Shown piece by piece: positions 12,060 through 23,800 of a stretch of 64,000 nt of DNA; the first letter of the stretch is position 1, and each line of letters starts with the position of its first letter. This stretch comes from Escallonia rubra (lineage: Eukaryota > Streptophyta > Magnoliopsida > Escalloniales > Escalloniaceae). The position numbers and the translations under genes were made by a program. The stretch is taken from positions 1,054,001 to 1,118,000 of the forward strand of contig JAVXUO010002326.1 in assembly GCA_033065855.1 (NCBI GenBank). Direction: 5' to 3'. A model generated the notes under the pieces. The model was not told where the DNA came from. It searched no databases and saw only the letters and a list, made by a program, of their open reading frames with translations.

Positions 12060-12445
12060 AACTCAGTTATCTGATTTTTATAGAAATTGTCAACTAGTCA
12101 GAAAAACCAGATTGTTCTAACAAAACCAGCCGGGTTTCCCTATTTTGCATGTAAGAAAACCTGTTGACTGACCGGCCAATTTGTGATTTCGAAGAAATTC
12201 AAAGAAAGACTTGCTGACTAACCGACCGATTTTGCCTTGAAAAATGTATGTTTTTAAAGAAGAGCCTGCTGACTAACTGGCCAGTTTTGCTCCGACAAAG
12301 AATTGTTTCCAAAATAGGCCAGTTGATCAACCGGGTAGTTCTTCTCAAAAGAAAATTTGTCTAGGGACATTTCCTGATCAACTGGTCGGTTTCGCTAAAA
12401 GATAAAATTTTTCAAAAGGATGCTCTGACCAATCGGCCGGTTAGT
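12060..12445. repeat. Degenerate tandem repeat, about 55 bp, built on a CGGCCGGT-like core
   Basis: About six units each begin with a version of TGACTAACCGACCGATTTTG (for example TGACTGACCGGCCAATTTG, TGATCAACTGGTCGGTTTC, TGACCAATCGGCCGGTTAG) followed by A-rich filler of about 35 bp. The same core appears once in the element's LTR near 5370 (TCAACTAATCGGTCGGCTTT). The array lies between the integrase end and the PMD ORF. Its role is unknown. Confidence 0.7.
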
Positions 12446-12589
12446 AAATGTTATGGGATTTTTAAACCTAGTGCACTGTTTAATTTTCTTTTACCAAGAA
12501 TGTCGTTTCAATTGATGCCATTGGAATAAAAAAAATTATTAAAATTTGACTGCACCTAATGTATCTTTATGGGATGTCTACGTACCTCC

Positions 12590-13767
12590 ACCTAAAGTTT
12601 TACATCAAAATATGTGTACTACGTAGTGTTCTTAAATGAGGATTAGATCATTCGTAGTTCATTTTCAAGTCTATTTTCGAGGTGATATTTCTTCAATAAT
12701 CTAAATTGACAAGTTGGGACAATTCAATCACATCTAAATCGACTAACGGGGCTGCACCTCTCGTCATAATTTGCTTGATCATGTAGGATCCCGATCAATT
12801 AGGCTCGAATTTCCCTCGGGTTTCCAGAGTTGTCCGGTATTCTCATTTTGAACCAAATCTCCTTCTTTCAAACCATGCTCTTTCCCTTGTTCGTTAAATG
12901 ACAGAGCAATTCGTCTTCAATAAACCTATATGTGATAAAGAGCTTTCAATTGCTTTTAATCTACCAATGCTAGCTACTCGAGCGGTTCTGAATCCAATCT
13001 TCCTCAGCTATCTGATTTTGCAACAATAGTCTGAGAGAAGCTATCTTTAATTCCTCCGGCAAGACCCCTGCAATACCATAAACCAATGAATCAGGTATAG
13101 TGCCAGTGGATGTTCGAAATGATGTCCTATAGCTCCAAAGGGCATATGGAAGTTCATCGGGCCATCTACGAGAAAAGCCAACCATTTTGCTTAGGATATG
13201 TTTAATATTCTTGTTGGTGGCTTCTACAGCCCCATTGGTTTGTGGATGATATAGTAATGATTGATGTCGGGTGATGCCATACTCTTCGATCACATCGGTC
13301 ACTTCTCCCTCAAAATGTAGTCCATTACCAGAAATCAACACATACGGAACACCATATCGACTGATAATGTTAGTCCTGGTAAATTGGCCTACCTTCTTAG
13401 CAGTCAAAATGGCATACAATGCAGCTTCCACCTACTTTGTGAAGTAATCTATGGCCACGAGTATAAACTCATGTCCTTTAGATTCTTTGGGACAGATCTT
13501 TTCGAGTATGTCTATTCCCCATACTGAGAAAGGCTAATCTGACATCATATTATAAAACTCCCGAGGGCAAAGGTGTTACAGGTTTGCTTGTACTTGGCAC
13601 TTGTGGCATTTACATGCCGAATCGATGCAGTCTCGCTCCATAATGCTCAAATAGTATCTTTGATGAAGAACTTTTTGAGCTAACATTCGGCCATTCATGT
13701 GGGGTCCACACTCACCTGAGTGTATACTTTCCATAATCTGACCACCTTCTTTCTCAATCACACACAA
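12590..13767 (-). mobile_element. Integrase part of the first Tat element
   Basis: Part of the fossil element at 4537-17002. The N-terminal zinc-binding part (H-H-C-C pattern, with HSGECGPHMNG and CHKCQ near 13590-13720) is followed by the catalytic core with YHPQTNGAVEATNK (about 13220-13260) and a C-terminal tail to about 12590. This is typical Ty3/gypsy integrase in Tat order, downstream of the second RNase H. It is broken. Confidence 0.85.
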
Positions 13768-14130
13768 AAAGGTTCGTAATGCCTTCTATACAGGTTCTGA
13801 TCACACATGATAAACTAGGTAATCCATCTTCACAGAGACATGCAACCTCTCGACGATGCCCCCTCGGGGTATTTACCATTGGGATAAAATTACGCATATC
13901 TATGTACCATGGTTCCTTTGTCTCAACGTCACCCATCGGCTCAACCATAAAGCACTAAGTTGGTCCGTCCCATTTTCTGATGATAAATGGTTCTACTTTT
14001 TACCCTTTGGGTACCTCTGTCATCAACACGAGGGTTGCTAATGTATCAGTGCTGAGGAAGATACTGGAAATCTATGTCCTCAAACTTATCCACAATTTTC
14101 TCCAAATGAGCATGGTAAGCCTGTAATTGC

Positions 14131-14821
14131 TCATCTTGGATGGATGATTAGGGCTGAATCTCCGTATACTGTAACTTCTCTCATACCTAGGCTCAAGGCC
14201 ATTTCCAAGCCGACGATGCGTGCTTCATATTCGGCAGTATTGTTCGTACCATGCCATTTTAGTTTGATGGTTATGGAAGTATGGGCACCCCCTAGAGAGA
14301 TCAGAAGTACTCCTACACCAAATCTTTTATTGTTTGCGGCTTCACCAAAGTACAACTTCCATCTAGTCTCTACCACCATGACACATACATTCTTGTCTGG
14401 AAAGTTTGCTTCCCATTCACTGACATCTTTTGTAGGTCAATCTGTTAACATGTCTGCCTCAGCTTTTAGTTTTTCTAGCTTCTGGTTGAATATGTGAAAT
14501 CAAGTTCGAAAAGTAGCAGGAGCCACTTAGCAGTCCGATTAGATATGGCTGGTTTCTCAAACAGGTACTTCATCGAGTCCATCATAGCCAACAACTTGAT
14601 AAGGTTAGCCAAGACGTAGTGTCGCAGTTTCTGTGTTACCATACTAGCGACACGCATGCCTTCTTTAAAGCATAATAGTTCACTTCTCCTTCAATCAACT
14701 CTTTGATACCATAGTAGACGGCTCTTTCTGTCAACGAGTTTTCTAGATGTTGGGCTAGCATTGCTCTGGCGACTGTGTCGGTTACAGTCAGGTAAAGCAA
14801 CAAAGGGTTATTCGGCGGCAC
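14131..14821 (-). mobile_element. RNase H and second (archaeal-type) RNase H of the first Tat element
   Basis: Part of the fossil element. The region 14636-14821 matches the Ty3/gypsy RNase H start (PPNNPLLLYLTVTD) and 14475-14657 its end. The region 14131-14379 matches the added RNase H domain (WHGTNNTAEYEA motif and YGDSALI). Having both is the mark of the Tat lineage. It is broken. Confidence 0.8.
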
Positions 14822-14829
14822 TAGAGGGG

Positions 14830-16107
14830 TTAATCAAAGGAGTATTTTATTTGCCATTATGTTGTCATGTTCCTATTTTCTTTCCTGAAAGATTGTGGCT
14901 ATCCTCTTCCAAAAGAATAGTCAAGCCAAATTTTCACTTGTCTTTCTTTCCAAAAGTTAGCCTCTCTTTCTGATTTTCTGGACTAATCGCCTAATCACCC
15001 CCCATGCTTTGGATCTTTACCCTTTTTCCCCTTCTTCAGTCAAAACTACACTGAAGAGTCTTCGTGCCAAGTGATAGCATTGGCATTAAGTCGGTCTCCT
15101 CAATGATTATCCTCATTAGCTAGAAGAGTGACAAATCGATCAATTCGATGCTCATCAGAATGTAAAATCCTAATTGGATTTTCGTCAGCATCGAATTTCT
15201 CTTCAAACATTCAGGAGTCAAACCAGGATCATCGAATCTAGATGACTTTAGTCTCCTCTTCTATCTGAGGTCGATGAGAGCCTTGAACCATACTTTGAGA
15301 TGATTTTTGGGAATCCTAGAATGTAAGTCCTAAACCTTCTTGCAAATGGGTCTCTTCTTTAGCCTTTTCGAGAAACATGATCTTTCTGCTGCTTGGAAAG
15401 TTCCAGTTTAGTTCTGCTCGCAATGTGCTCGGTAGCCAGAACTATTTCCTGAATGCGGGGCGACAACCAATTATTATAAGAATCCATCAGTAATGGGGGA
15501 TCAGACGCTATGCCATTATATTCACTCCGGCATCAATGGGACGATGACGGTGTGACTGAGTCTCCCACCCTTTAGAAATGGTTGGAAGAAATGAGTTGTT
15601 GCAAAGAAACGAAATTGTTATAAGACATTGGAGTGATTTGCTCATAACCAGATTGTCAAAGAATGCGACAAGTGAAATAAAAAGATGAGAAGCGCAGTCC
15701 TATGAGGCACATAGAGATGTATTCATGGGTCCGTAGAATAGGTCCGTGAGTCCTCCACTAGTTGCAATTCCAAAGGATATCTTTGAACTCCTTAGTACAT
15801 AAAATCGAGTCCAACCATCAATACCCGAACAACCCTTGAAGAGTAAAGGTCTAGACCTAAATAAGTGAGGATGATACCTCACTTCAGTCGGTTGAGCTCT
15901 TAATCTCATATGATCCAAGAACCACATATAGAGAAGTAAAGGACTACCTTTGAATTCAGCACTAAGGTCTTGGTGCACTTATAGCATTGATGGTCTCGAC
16001 AACCTCTACCAGAACGTTTCCCTAGAGCAATATTTGAGAAACGAGGTCCACTATACTCATATCAGCGATTCGCAGACCCATAATGGTGAGATATTTAGCA
16101 ATGTGTT
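14830..16107 (-). mobile_element. Segment interrupting pol of the first Tat element, with a DUF7745-like stretch
   Basis: The RT part to the right and the RNase H part to the left are separated by about 1.28 kb that is not pol. The segment is bounded by the 7-bp direct repeat AGAGGGG (14823-14829 and 16108-16114). Inside it, the minus strand at 15560-15978 reads like the DUF7745 region of plant retroelement-linked proteins (SPLLLYMWFLDHMR, then GLRFSSFYF, then ILRQSGYEQI). It may be an inserted retroelement-derived sequence. The same segment, with the same flanking repeats, is in the second block at 42828-44105. Confidence 0.4.
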
Positions 16108-16114
16108 AGAGGGG

Positions 16115-16575
16115 ATTCCATTCTTTGGTTGAATTTCTATTCAATAGCTTGAAAATTGGCTCGCAAATCATTGGCAACTGAGATTTGAAACGACTAATAT
16201 ACTGAATCCTTCTTAAAAATCTACAAATCTCTTTCTCATTCTTTGGTGGGAGCATCTCCATTATGGCTTTGACCTTAGCTGCGTCTACATCTATGCCCGC
16301 TTACTAACCAAGAACTCTAACAATTTACTGGCCATAACTCCAAATACACATTTATGGAGGTTGAGCCTCACGTTATATTGCTTCAATCTTTTGAAGTATT
16401 TCCTCAAAATTACACAATGATCCTCTCACTTCTTGGACTTAATAATCATGTCATCTACATATATCGCTACTTCTTTATGGATCATATCTTGGAAAACAGT
16501 AGTAGCGGCTTTTTGGTAGGTAGCTTCGTTGTTTTTCAACCTAGAAGGCATCATTGTATAGCAAAATGTCCCTAA
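16115..16575 (-). mobile_element. Reverse transcriptase part of the first Tat element
   Basis: Part of the fossil element. The catalytic YVDDMIIKS motif is readable near 16440-16470, with the thumb region to the left. Only the C-terminal part of the RT is present; the upstream (right) part, protease and gag are missing. About 16576-17002 is non-coding sequence that is also present in the second block. Confidence 0.75.
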
Positions 16576-17002
16576 TACATATTGTATTAAAAATAATCTT
16601 TTAGTCTACATTTCAAGTTGCAGATGAATTAGGAACGTCTTTCTTTTATTGAAATTTATTAAACCACATCATTGAGTGGCTAAGTTACCAAATAGTTTGT
16701 GATTATCTCACTTTGATGTGTATATTCAGCTAAGTTAATCATGAGCTCTAAATATCTCGTGATTTTGACATAATTATTCCTGCCATAAAGTAGTTTAAAT
16801 TAATAAATTCCTACCTCAGTAACTTAAAAATTTTGAGTTGGAACAAAGGAACGCCTTGCAAGCACAACTCACCATGTAGTAACTATATCATGCTCCATGT
16901 ATGGCAACGAACATGCACAACACGTACTTACTAATGAAGTAAGTCGTTGAGGCCAACGATCACAATTTGATGGCATAAGTCACAAACATCTTTTATTCGT
17001 GA

Positions 17003-17838
17003 TTGGCTACCCGTGGTGTGCTTTTGGCCTGGATGCTTTTTGCGAGTATGTGATAGTTTCCTATAGTTTCGTGCTTGTGCTTACAAAAAAGTGTTCGGTC
17101 TTGAAGACCTTCGCTTTTGAAGATCGGTTTTTTACCTTTTTTTGCTTTAAGTTGTAGAATTGGATTCCTAAAACAAAGAATCAGTTACAAGAGTGGGTTA
17201 TCGCTATAGGTGGCTACACCAAAGGAACAATCCCACTATTCAAAACCTCGCCGAGCTAAAGCCAGTGACTTTAAATCGCCGGTTACAAAGTTGTGCTAAA
17301 AGTTCAGAAGTAACATTATGATAACTCGCCCATATGGATCCATAATACAGTGTGAAAATCTACGTATTTTCTATTGTTTTTATTTTTTGCCCTTGCACTA
17401 TTACACTCGGTTGACACAAAAACAAAAGGTAATTATTAAAGAACTAATATATAAGCAATCTCATGTATCTTCTGAATCCCCTCCATTGTATATTCATGAA
17501 TCTTGGCAATACCATCATCTAAATCCCCTCATTACCAGATACTTGAAACTCATTTCAGTTGTGTATTTGAAGCTCACATCTCATTCCAGTTATGTATTCA
17601 AAGCTCACAGTTGACCTTGAGTGATACTACATGTAATCTTTGAAGTAAGCAAAAAAACTTTACAACTTTCGATCACTTGTGATCGTGTCATCTCGGGTCA
17701 AACACGCAAACACTAGAAACCCAAGCTTAAAAAACCACTAACAAAGACAACGCTTGCTACTGAATTTGCATCATGTACATAAAAGGAAGAGCGATCAAAA
17801 AAGAGAAGCAAAGGAGACCATGTGTGAATTTCCAACGA
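17003..17838. other. Intergenic stretch between the Tat fossil and the Agenet gene
   Basis: No credible coding frame, TIR or LTR was seen. It should hold the 3' UTR and poly(A) region of the minus-strand Agenet gene that ends at 17839. Confidence 0.5.
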
Positions 17839-20800
17839 TCACAATTTGATGGCTCGTATAGAATCACTATCAGAGGCTTCCTGCCTCAATTTCTTCAAAG
17901 TTGAGGTCATGCGATGAGAAGGTGGTTTCTCATTGCAAGGAGTTGACTGCTCTATCTCATTCAGGTCAGGTGTTAAGAAAGCAGGTGTTATCAACGAAAT
18001 GGCCATACCTGTATGTTCCTGGCTATCCGACAAAGGGACTTCAACTTCCTAAAAACAAAAAACACATGCACAACGAGAACAGAATTTATTCGCTGTTAGT
18101 ACCTTCTCCACTCTTAAGGGAGCAACTGAGCTAGTCCAAATACATTACATTCTTTTTTTCTTTTCTTTTTTTTTTCTTTTGGAGCAGTAATAAGATAAAT
18201 CTTTACAACTAACTTGTAGTGTACAGTACACAAAGCCCCTCCCCCTCTCTTCCCGGCGCATGATGTCACAAAGAAAACTAGAAGGAAAACTACTTCAGGT
18301 TGAACCATGCAGTTCTGGAACTTTAGCAAGATGTCAAATATTAAACTACTTGTCGTAAGACATGCAAGTATAGCAAGACCATTTGGAATTAGCTAAGAAG
18401 AACCTTTAAAGTTGCGCACAAACAATACACAATTAAAAATAAGTCAAGTCACTTTCACTTACTGAATGCATAATTGCATATCCTCTGGAGTCATGGGATG
18501 GAATTTTTATGTTCTCGGTGCCCATCAGGTCTAAATATTATGTAGAATCATCGCTCACATATTTCTTAACCAGCTATTATGAGATTGATTAGAATAGCAA
18601 GCCAATAAATTGCAATGTTATTCATTTCATCTAAACATGGCTAAAACTGGACTAAAAAATGCTGGCCTTGGTGTGATATTGATTATTGCCAACCCAAGTA
18701 GTTGTTTGCCTAAGCATACAATGTGGCATTCATCTAGATGGTACTTGGTAGAACTCCACTGACTACGTCACTAAGACAAAATACTATAAAGGATGCCCCA
18801 TAAAAAAATTATCTAACCCGGGCAAAGTATCCAATAAGTTCCACCAGAATATGTCAACCACTGGAAATACAGTCAAATTTGACCAACATGCCTGTCAAAA
18901 GCATTAGAAACTGAACATGACTATGGCGGGTGATCTATCACGTCAGAATAATGCAACATGTTAAACTATTTTATGTCGGGTTCTTTTACTCTTCATTCGC
19001 ATGGCTCTTGAGGAGCAGGTATTGCCCTTTCCTTATCCCTCCCAGCCAGTTTATTTGAAGACGAAGTATCCATCAGGTTATGCTTCCCACAATCCAGTAA
19101 AAAAAAGTGGCCACTTTTTGTCAGGGTTTGAGAAGATGCATTTCATGCACAAGGGAGGGAATGGCATCCTATCAACTTATACCAGAAGTGTCATTTTTCC
19201 ATACACTACATTCACCGACAGCAGGAAAGTAAGGGGCAGATCTGTGGAAGTGTGGAAAAGGAGGAAGGAATGGCACCATTTGAGGCCAGAAAGACCAATA
19301 TGACTGTACAAAAGTAAAAGAATAAGTATGAAAAATTCATACCCGGGAACCAATAAACCATTTTCCATCAATCCAGTCCATGCGAGGCCGTATTTCTGCG
19401 TGACTGAGTTCTTTCTCCAGCTTGGTATGTTTGATAAGGACAACATACCTCCTATCTTCAAGAATTTTGGCAATATTTCCGCTCCACCAACCAAAATCAT
19501 AGAATGCATCTACTTTTTCCAGCAAAACAAATTCTTTATCCTCTAAACGAGGGGGGCAAGGGCGTATATGGTGAGACTCTACTGTTGTTTCAGTTTCATC
19601 GCCAGTTCCTAAGCTCTGATATTCCACCAAGAATGTATTCTTTCCAGTTTCTCTCAGGACAGTTGCAAGGTGCCATGTGTCACGAGAATGTTGACCATCA
19701 AAAGACACTTCTATCGCTGTTCCTGCGCTAAACAAGACTCCAATCGTTCCCTTTCAAGAATCAGAAAAAGAAAACAAAAAAACAAGTATTAGTGATGACG
19801 TTAGAAACATGACTATGAAGCATAAGGGAAGGGATCATCATTGCACATGAAATTAGACGATAAGGTGAATGCATGGACATTCCAATATAAACATTACATT
19901 AGTCGCAGAATGCCACAGAAAGCACGTGGCATAGAAGATAATATTGCTTCGAAGGTATGCTTCATGTTCTATTTCACTTCAAAGCATTATATTGCCTTCG
20001 AAGAGCAACCTGCCAACCTGCATATTAACATGCTAATTGAAACTAATCTATTCTAATATCAGAATAAAAAAAGGCGCATCATTTGTTTCAAGCCTTACAG
20101 AAGTCACAACCTAAGAAACTTTCAAGTATAGTATTAGAGGTTGTAAAAGATGATAAGATGCCTTTTCTAAAAAGAGGTAAGTATGTGTCAACCTTGTTTG
20201 GGTACCATTTCGAAGTATAAAAGAAAATAATCAAATAGGATACAATATATCATATCTTTAATTCAATTTATTTAGGAAAAGCGCAAAAAAAAGGCGCTGC
20301 AGCATACACCAAACAAAATTACCTACAAACGCCTGAAAAGGCTTATCGATTAAACGTCTTCAGCCTAAAACAACAGAGTATGTGAAACAAAAGCTTTAAA
20401 ATTAAAACTAGACAACTCCATGTTGTCAAATGCTCTCATGGTCCTTTCTCAGCCATATGCACCAAATCAAGCAAACAGGAATAAAGTCCCAAATCTTTGA
20501 CCTTCTCCTTTTATACAAAGAACAAACACCTCAAAGTGTCCACCATTTTACAAGGCTTCACCCAAAGAATTCTGAGCAAGCAAACAGCCAATTCACCATC
20601 CCGCTTACACATGTAACGCCAATCAACATGAGTCTTCTCCCTTCTTCTGAAATCATCCCACGTCAATGATGTATTTCTAGCACTTGAAGCAAAAAAGCAA
20701 TTCAAGTGGAGCCAAAGCTGGCAATGGCCTTTCAGTGGAAAGAGGAAGCCTGATTATTGGGAAGAAGAGAGTACGATGACTTTATAGAAAAGCCTCTCTT

Positions 20801-23800
20801 CGAGTTGCCTTTCCAAGTCACCATATGGTTTGACCCTGCTCCACATGAACAGAGTAAAGCAATGACCACAAAACATCTCCCAATATTGGAAAAGCCTTTG
20901 ATACATTGGACAGAAATAGAGCCAACGATTGGACTAAGACAGCAAAGCGTCCTTCCTATGAGCAATAGTGAAAAGAGAAGGAAATGATAAACAAAGGGCC
21001 ACCAAACCCCTAACCAAAACCGATTCATCATACCATCAGTCACAGAAAGGATCTCAAACTCCACAAATTCCCACTTCAGACTCTTGTAAAACCTATGAGA
21101 GAGAAAAGGAGCCCATCAATCTGAACCCTCACGAAATTTTCCAACAATAATAAGTTTCCAAAGAACATATAGCGCCAAAGGCATTTCCAAGCAGATCCAA
21201 GTTAAAAGTTCTCAAACTCAAGTAATGGTAGGGATCTCAATATTAGTCCCAAAAGTTGTATTGCAAAATGACGTGACTCAACATGGTATTGTTTGAAACA
21301 AGTTTTCCATTACGGTGCGCAGTTATTTCAGACTGCCACTGCCATATCATATTGGAATCAATTTTTAGGTCTACGTTGGGACCTTAATCATTACTCAATC
21401 TTAGTCTCCCACCCATCCCTGCCCTGATGCATACGTGAGCCTGATACCAAAAATGGTAGTCCTCGAAGATCCCCCCCACAGGAAATCATATTCCAATCTT
21501 TCGAGCCTCGCCCCGGCAAAAGCAGTAATCACAAAGAGAGAGATGAGATATGTAGGGAAGTTCGATAGTGTGCTTTAAATGAAGGTAAGCCTACCACCTT
21601 ACGAGAGAAACTGCTTCTTCAACCATGCGAGCCTTCTTGCTAAGCGTTCTACCACGGTGCACAAGATGCTGTGTCCTTAACTTAAAGGGAGGCCCAAATA
21701 AGATAACATAAATTTCCTGAGCTTGCACCCCAATAAACAAATTTCAAAAGCATTGAGAGACCCCATGTTATATGAAACTTTAGATACCATTTTTCAACCC
21801 TCAAAACATGTGGGTTGGATTCAGAAGGATTGGTAATAATAATTGTAATCACTAATTTTTTGGGATAAACAACTGTGGTTTTTGTAAAAGGAATCTGAAA
21901 ATGGTAGACAAGTGCAAGCTTTCCATAAACGCGAGACAATGAAAATGCTAGCATAAACAGTCTGAAAGTTTGCAAACTGCCAAACGGAGAAACTCAACTA
22001 AGAATTAATCCACCAATTAATGGTGAGGCCGTTTATGAAACATACAATCACCATCCAATTTATTGATACTAGTGGTATTTTATAAATCTAGCAGGCAATT
22101 GAACCTAGAACCTTTTTAGTTGTTGCAGTAGTGTCAATTGCTCACTGCGATTAGATAAATGGACGGCAAACAAAAAATGTTCAACGCACATCGAGAAGCA
22201 TAAGGGTAAAGCACAAACTGGGTGCTGTTAACTCTTGCAGCCATATATCATCCCAAACCCTACAGATTGTAAACCAAACTCATCACGCTTTAAAGGTAAA
22301 GGCACAAACTTTGTAGGTTTGGTTACCCAAAGAATTAGAAACGGAAAAATTTCCACAGATGACTCGAGATGTGATATATGACACAGTAAACCTAAATCTT
22401 AGCACATAAATTGATTTGACAATAAATCTATTTGTTCTTAATTTTGTTTCATTCGAAATTTTACCATTAATTCCATGGCCAAATATAAATGAATTAAGTT
22501 TTCGAATACCAACAATGTATGTACATGGTAGAAGGGAACTGAAGAACACAAATGCCGTCGTCGTCAACGGAAAAACATTAATTATCATGAAGATAAACAT
22601 GACATCGTACAACGCCAATATGATCTGAATGTTTAAAGAACCAGCACCTCGTCTTAAGTGGGGTTATGCGTCCAGTCGTTACATAATACCAACTCGTCCA
22701 TCTGTTACTTGCACCCCCTAATGGTTGGGCCAAATCCAACGATCACACCATGTGCATCTATAACCACGATGGGCAGCGGTTAAAGTAATGCCAGCGAAAA
22801 ATTGTCCATTATTCTTTCAGCCAAGCTATGTCGTGAAATCCTTCAACAGCAATCACTGCTCTTGCTCTCAATACTCACTCTCGCTCTCACTCACACTCAC
22901 TCAATAGCTTAGGGTCATGAGTTTGCGCTAAGCGATGAAAGACTAATTTGCCCCTTGTTAAAGCCGGCATGTTCACAGGAAGGATAAGACCAGCCCACCA
23001 TGAGCATAGAGAACCTCTATTCGAATTATGGGAAGACTGGCTTACAGCATGAGGATCAGAATAGAGAATCTCGATCGAGTTATGACAAGAGGATGAGACT
23101 AGAGAAGCTCAATTCGAATTATGGCACTAGGGCGGCACTAGGAAGCGGCAGTGGATCATATGAATGCTTGTCCTACTTTTACTCCGTATTAGCAGTCACA
23201 CTAGTAATTGTTTGGTTAGAAAGAGAAATATTTGCAGGGATACAACAACGTATTGGACCTGAATAAGCTGGCCCTTTGGGAATTCTGCAAGCTCTAACAG
23301 ATGGTAAAAAACTACTTTTCAAAGAGAATTTTCTTCCATCTAGAGGAGATGCTCGTTTATTCAGTACCGGACCATGCATAGCAGTCATAACATGTTCATG
23401 GGAGGAAGAAGGAGCCCAGCAGGTATAAGAAGCAAACCCACTCCTTATTCCTAGCCAATGTAGGCCATATCTTATCATCCCTCAATTTTGTTAACTCCAT
23501 CCACCACTACGACTCAATTGCAACACTCTTGAGAGTTGAGAGTTTTTACCCCCATTCCATCAGATTTTCACCTTTGACCTTTTTGCGGATTTTAAAGATT
23601 GAATAGTACTATGTAAACATCAAACTAAAAACAAATAGCAATCATAAATACAATAAGTATCATCTGGCAAGTCCTGGCATAGAGTAAAAACAATGGGCGG
23701 AAGTCAACAACATTTATACGCAGTTACTAAATCTTTCCCAAAAATTTTAAGAAATCCAATCAAAAATAGTAAATTGAACAGAAAGGGACCCTTAACGACA

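Larger units (their letters stand above)
4537..17002 (-). mobile_element. Ty3/gypsy LTR retrotransposon, Tat lineage, with antisense PMD ORF; broken
   Basis: This fossil element is read right to left. It has an RT part (about 16115-16575), RNase H (14475-14821), a second archaeal-type RNase H (14131-14379), integrase (about 12590-13767), an antisense plant-mobile-domain ORF (about 8850-11380), a tandem-repeat 3' region (7260-8320) and a 3' LTR (4537-7199). The second RNase H before the integrase is diagnostic of the Tat/Ogre lineage. No gag, primer site or 5' LTR is seen to the right. The element is broken in many places (more than ten) and looks old; it also carries a hAT insertion. Its age cannot be dated from LTR pairs. 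Confidence 0.8.
13774..17002. repeat. Large direct repeat, 3.23 kb, first copy (second copy 41770-44999)
   Basis: The two blocks are nearly identical, with scattered single-base differences and a few small indels (about 97-98% by eye). They share the same left limit (CGTAATGCCTTCTATACAGG) and right limit (CATCTTTTATTCGTGA). The block holds part of Tat pol, the DUF7745-like segment and 0.43 kb of non-coding DNA. In this copy the left edge runs on into integrase without a visible join, so this copy looks native on that side. Confidence 0.95.

Noticed and set aside
13774-17002. Duplicated block as a Helitron
   Set aside because: The minus-strand start reads TC, but the other end lacks CTRR and a hairpin, and the insertion sites are not A|T.
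19001-19303. 100-codon plus-strand frame in intron 2 of the Agenet gene
   Set aside because: No recognisable domain or splice context, and it lies opposite the intron of a better-supported gene.
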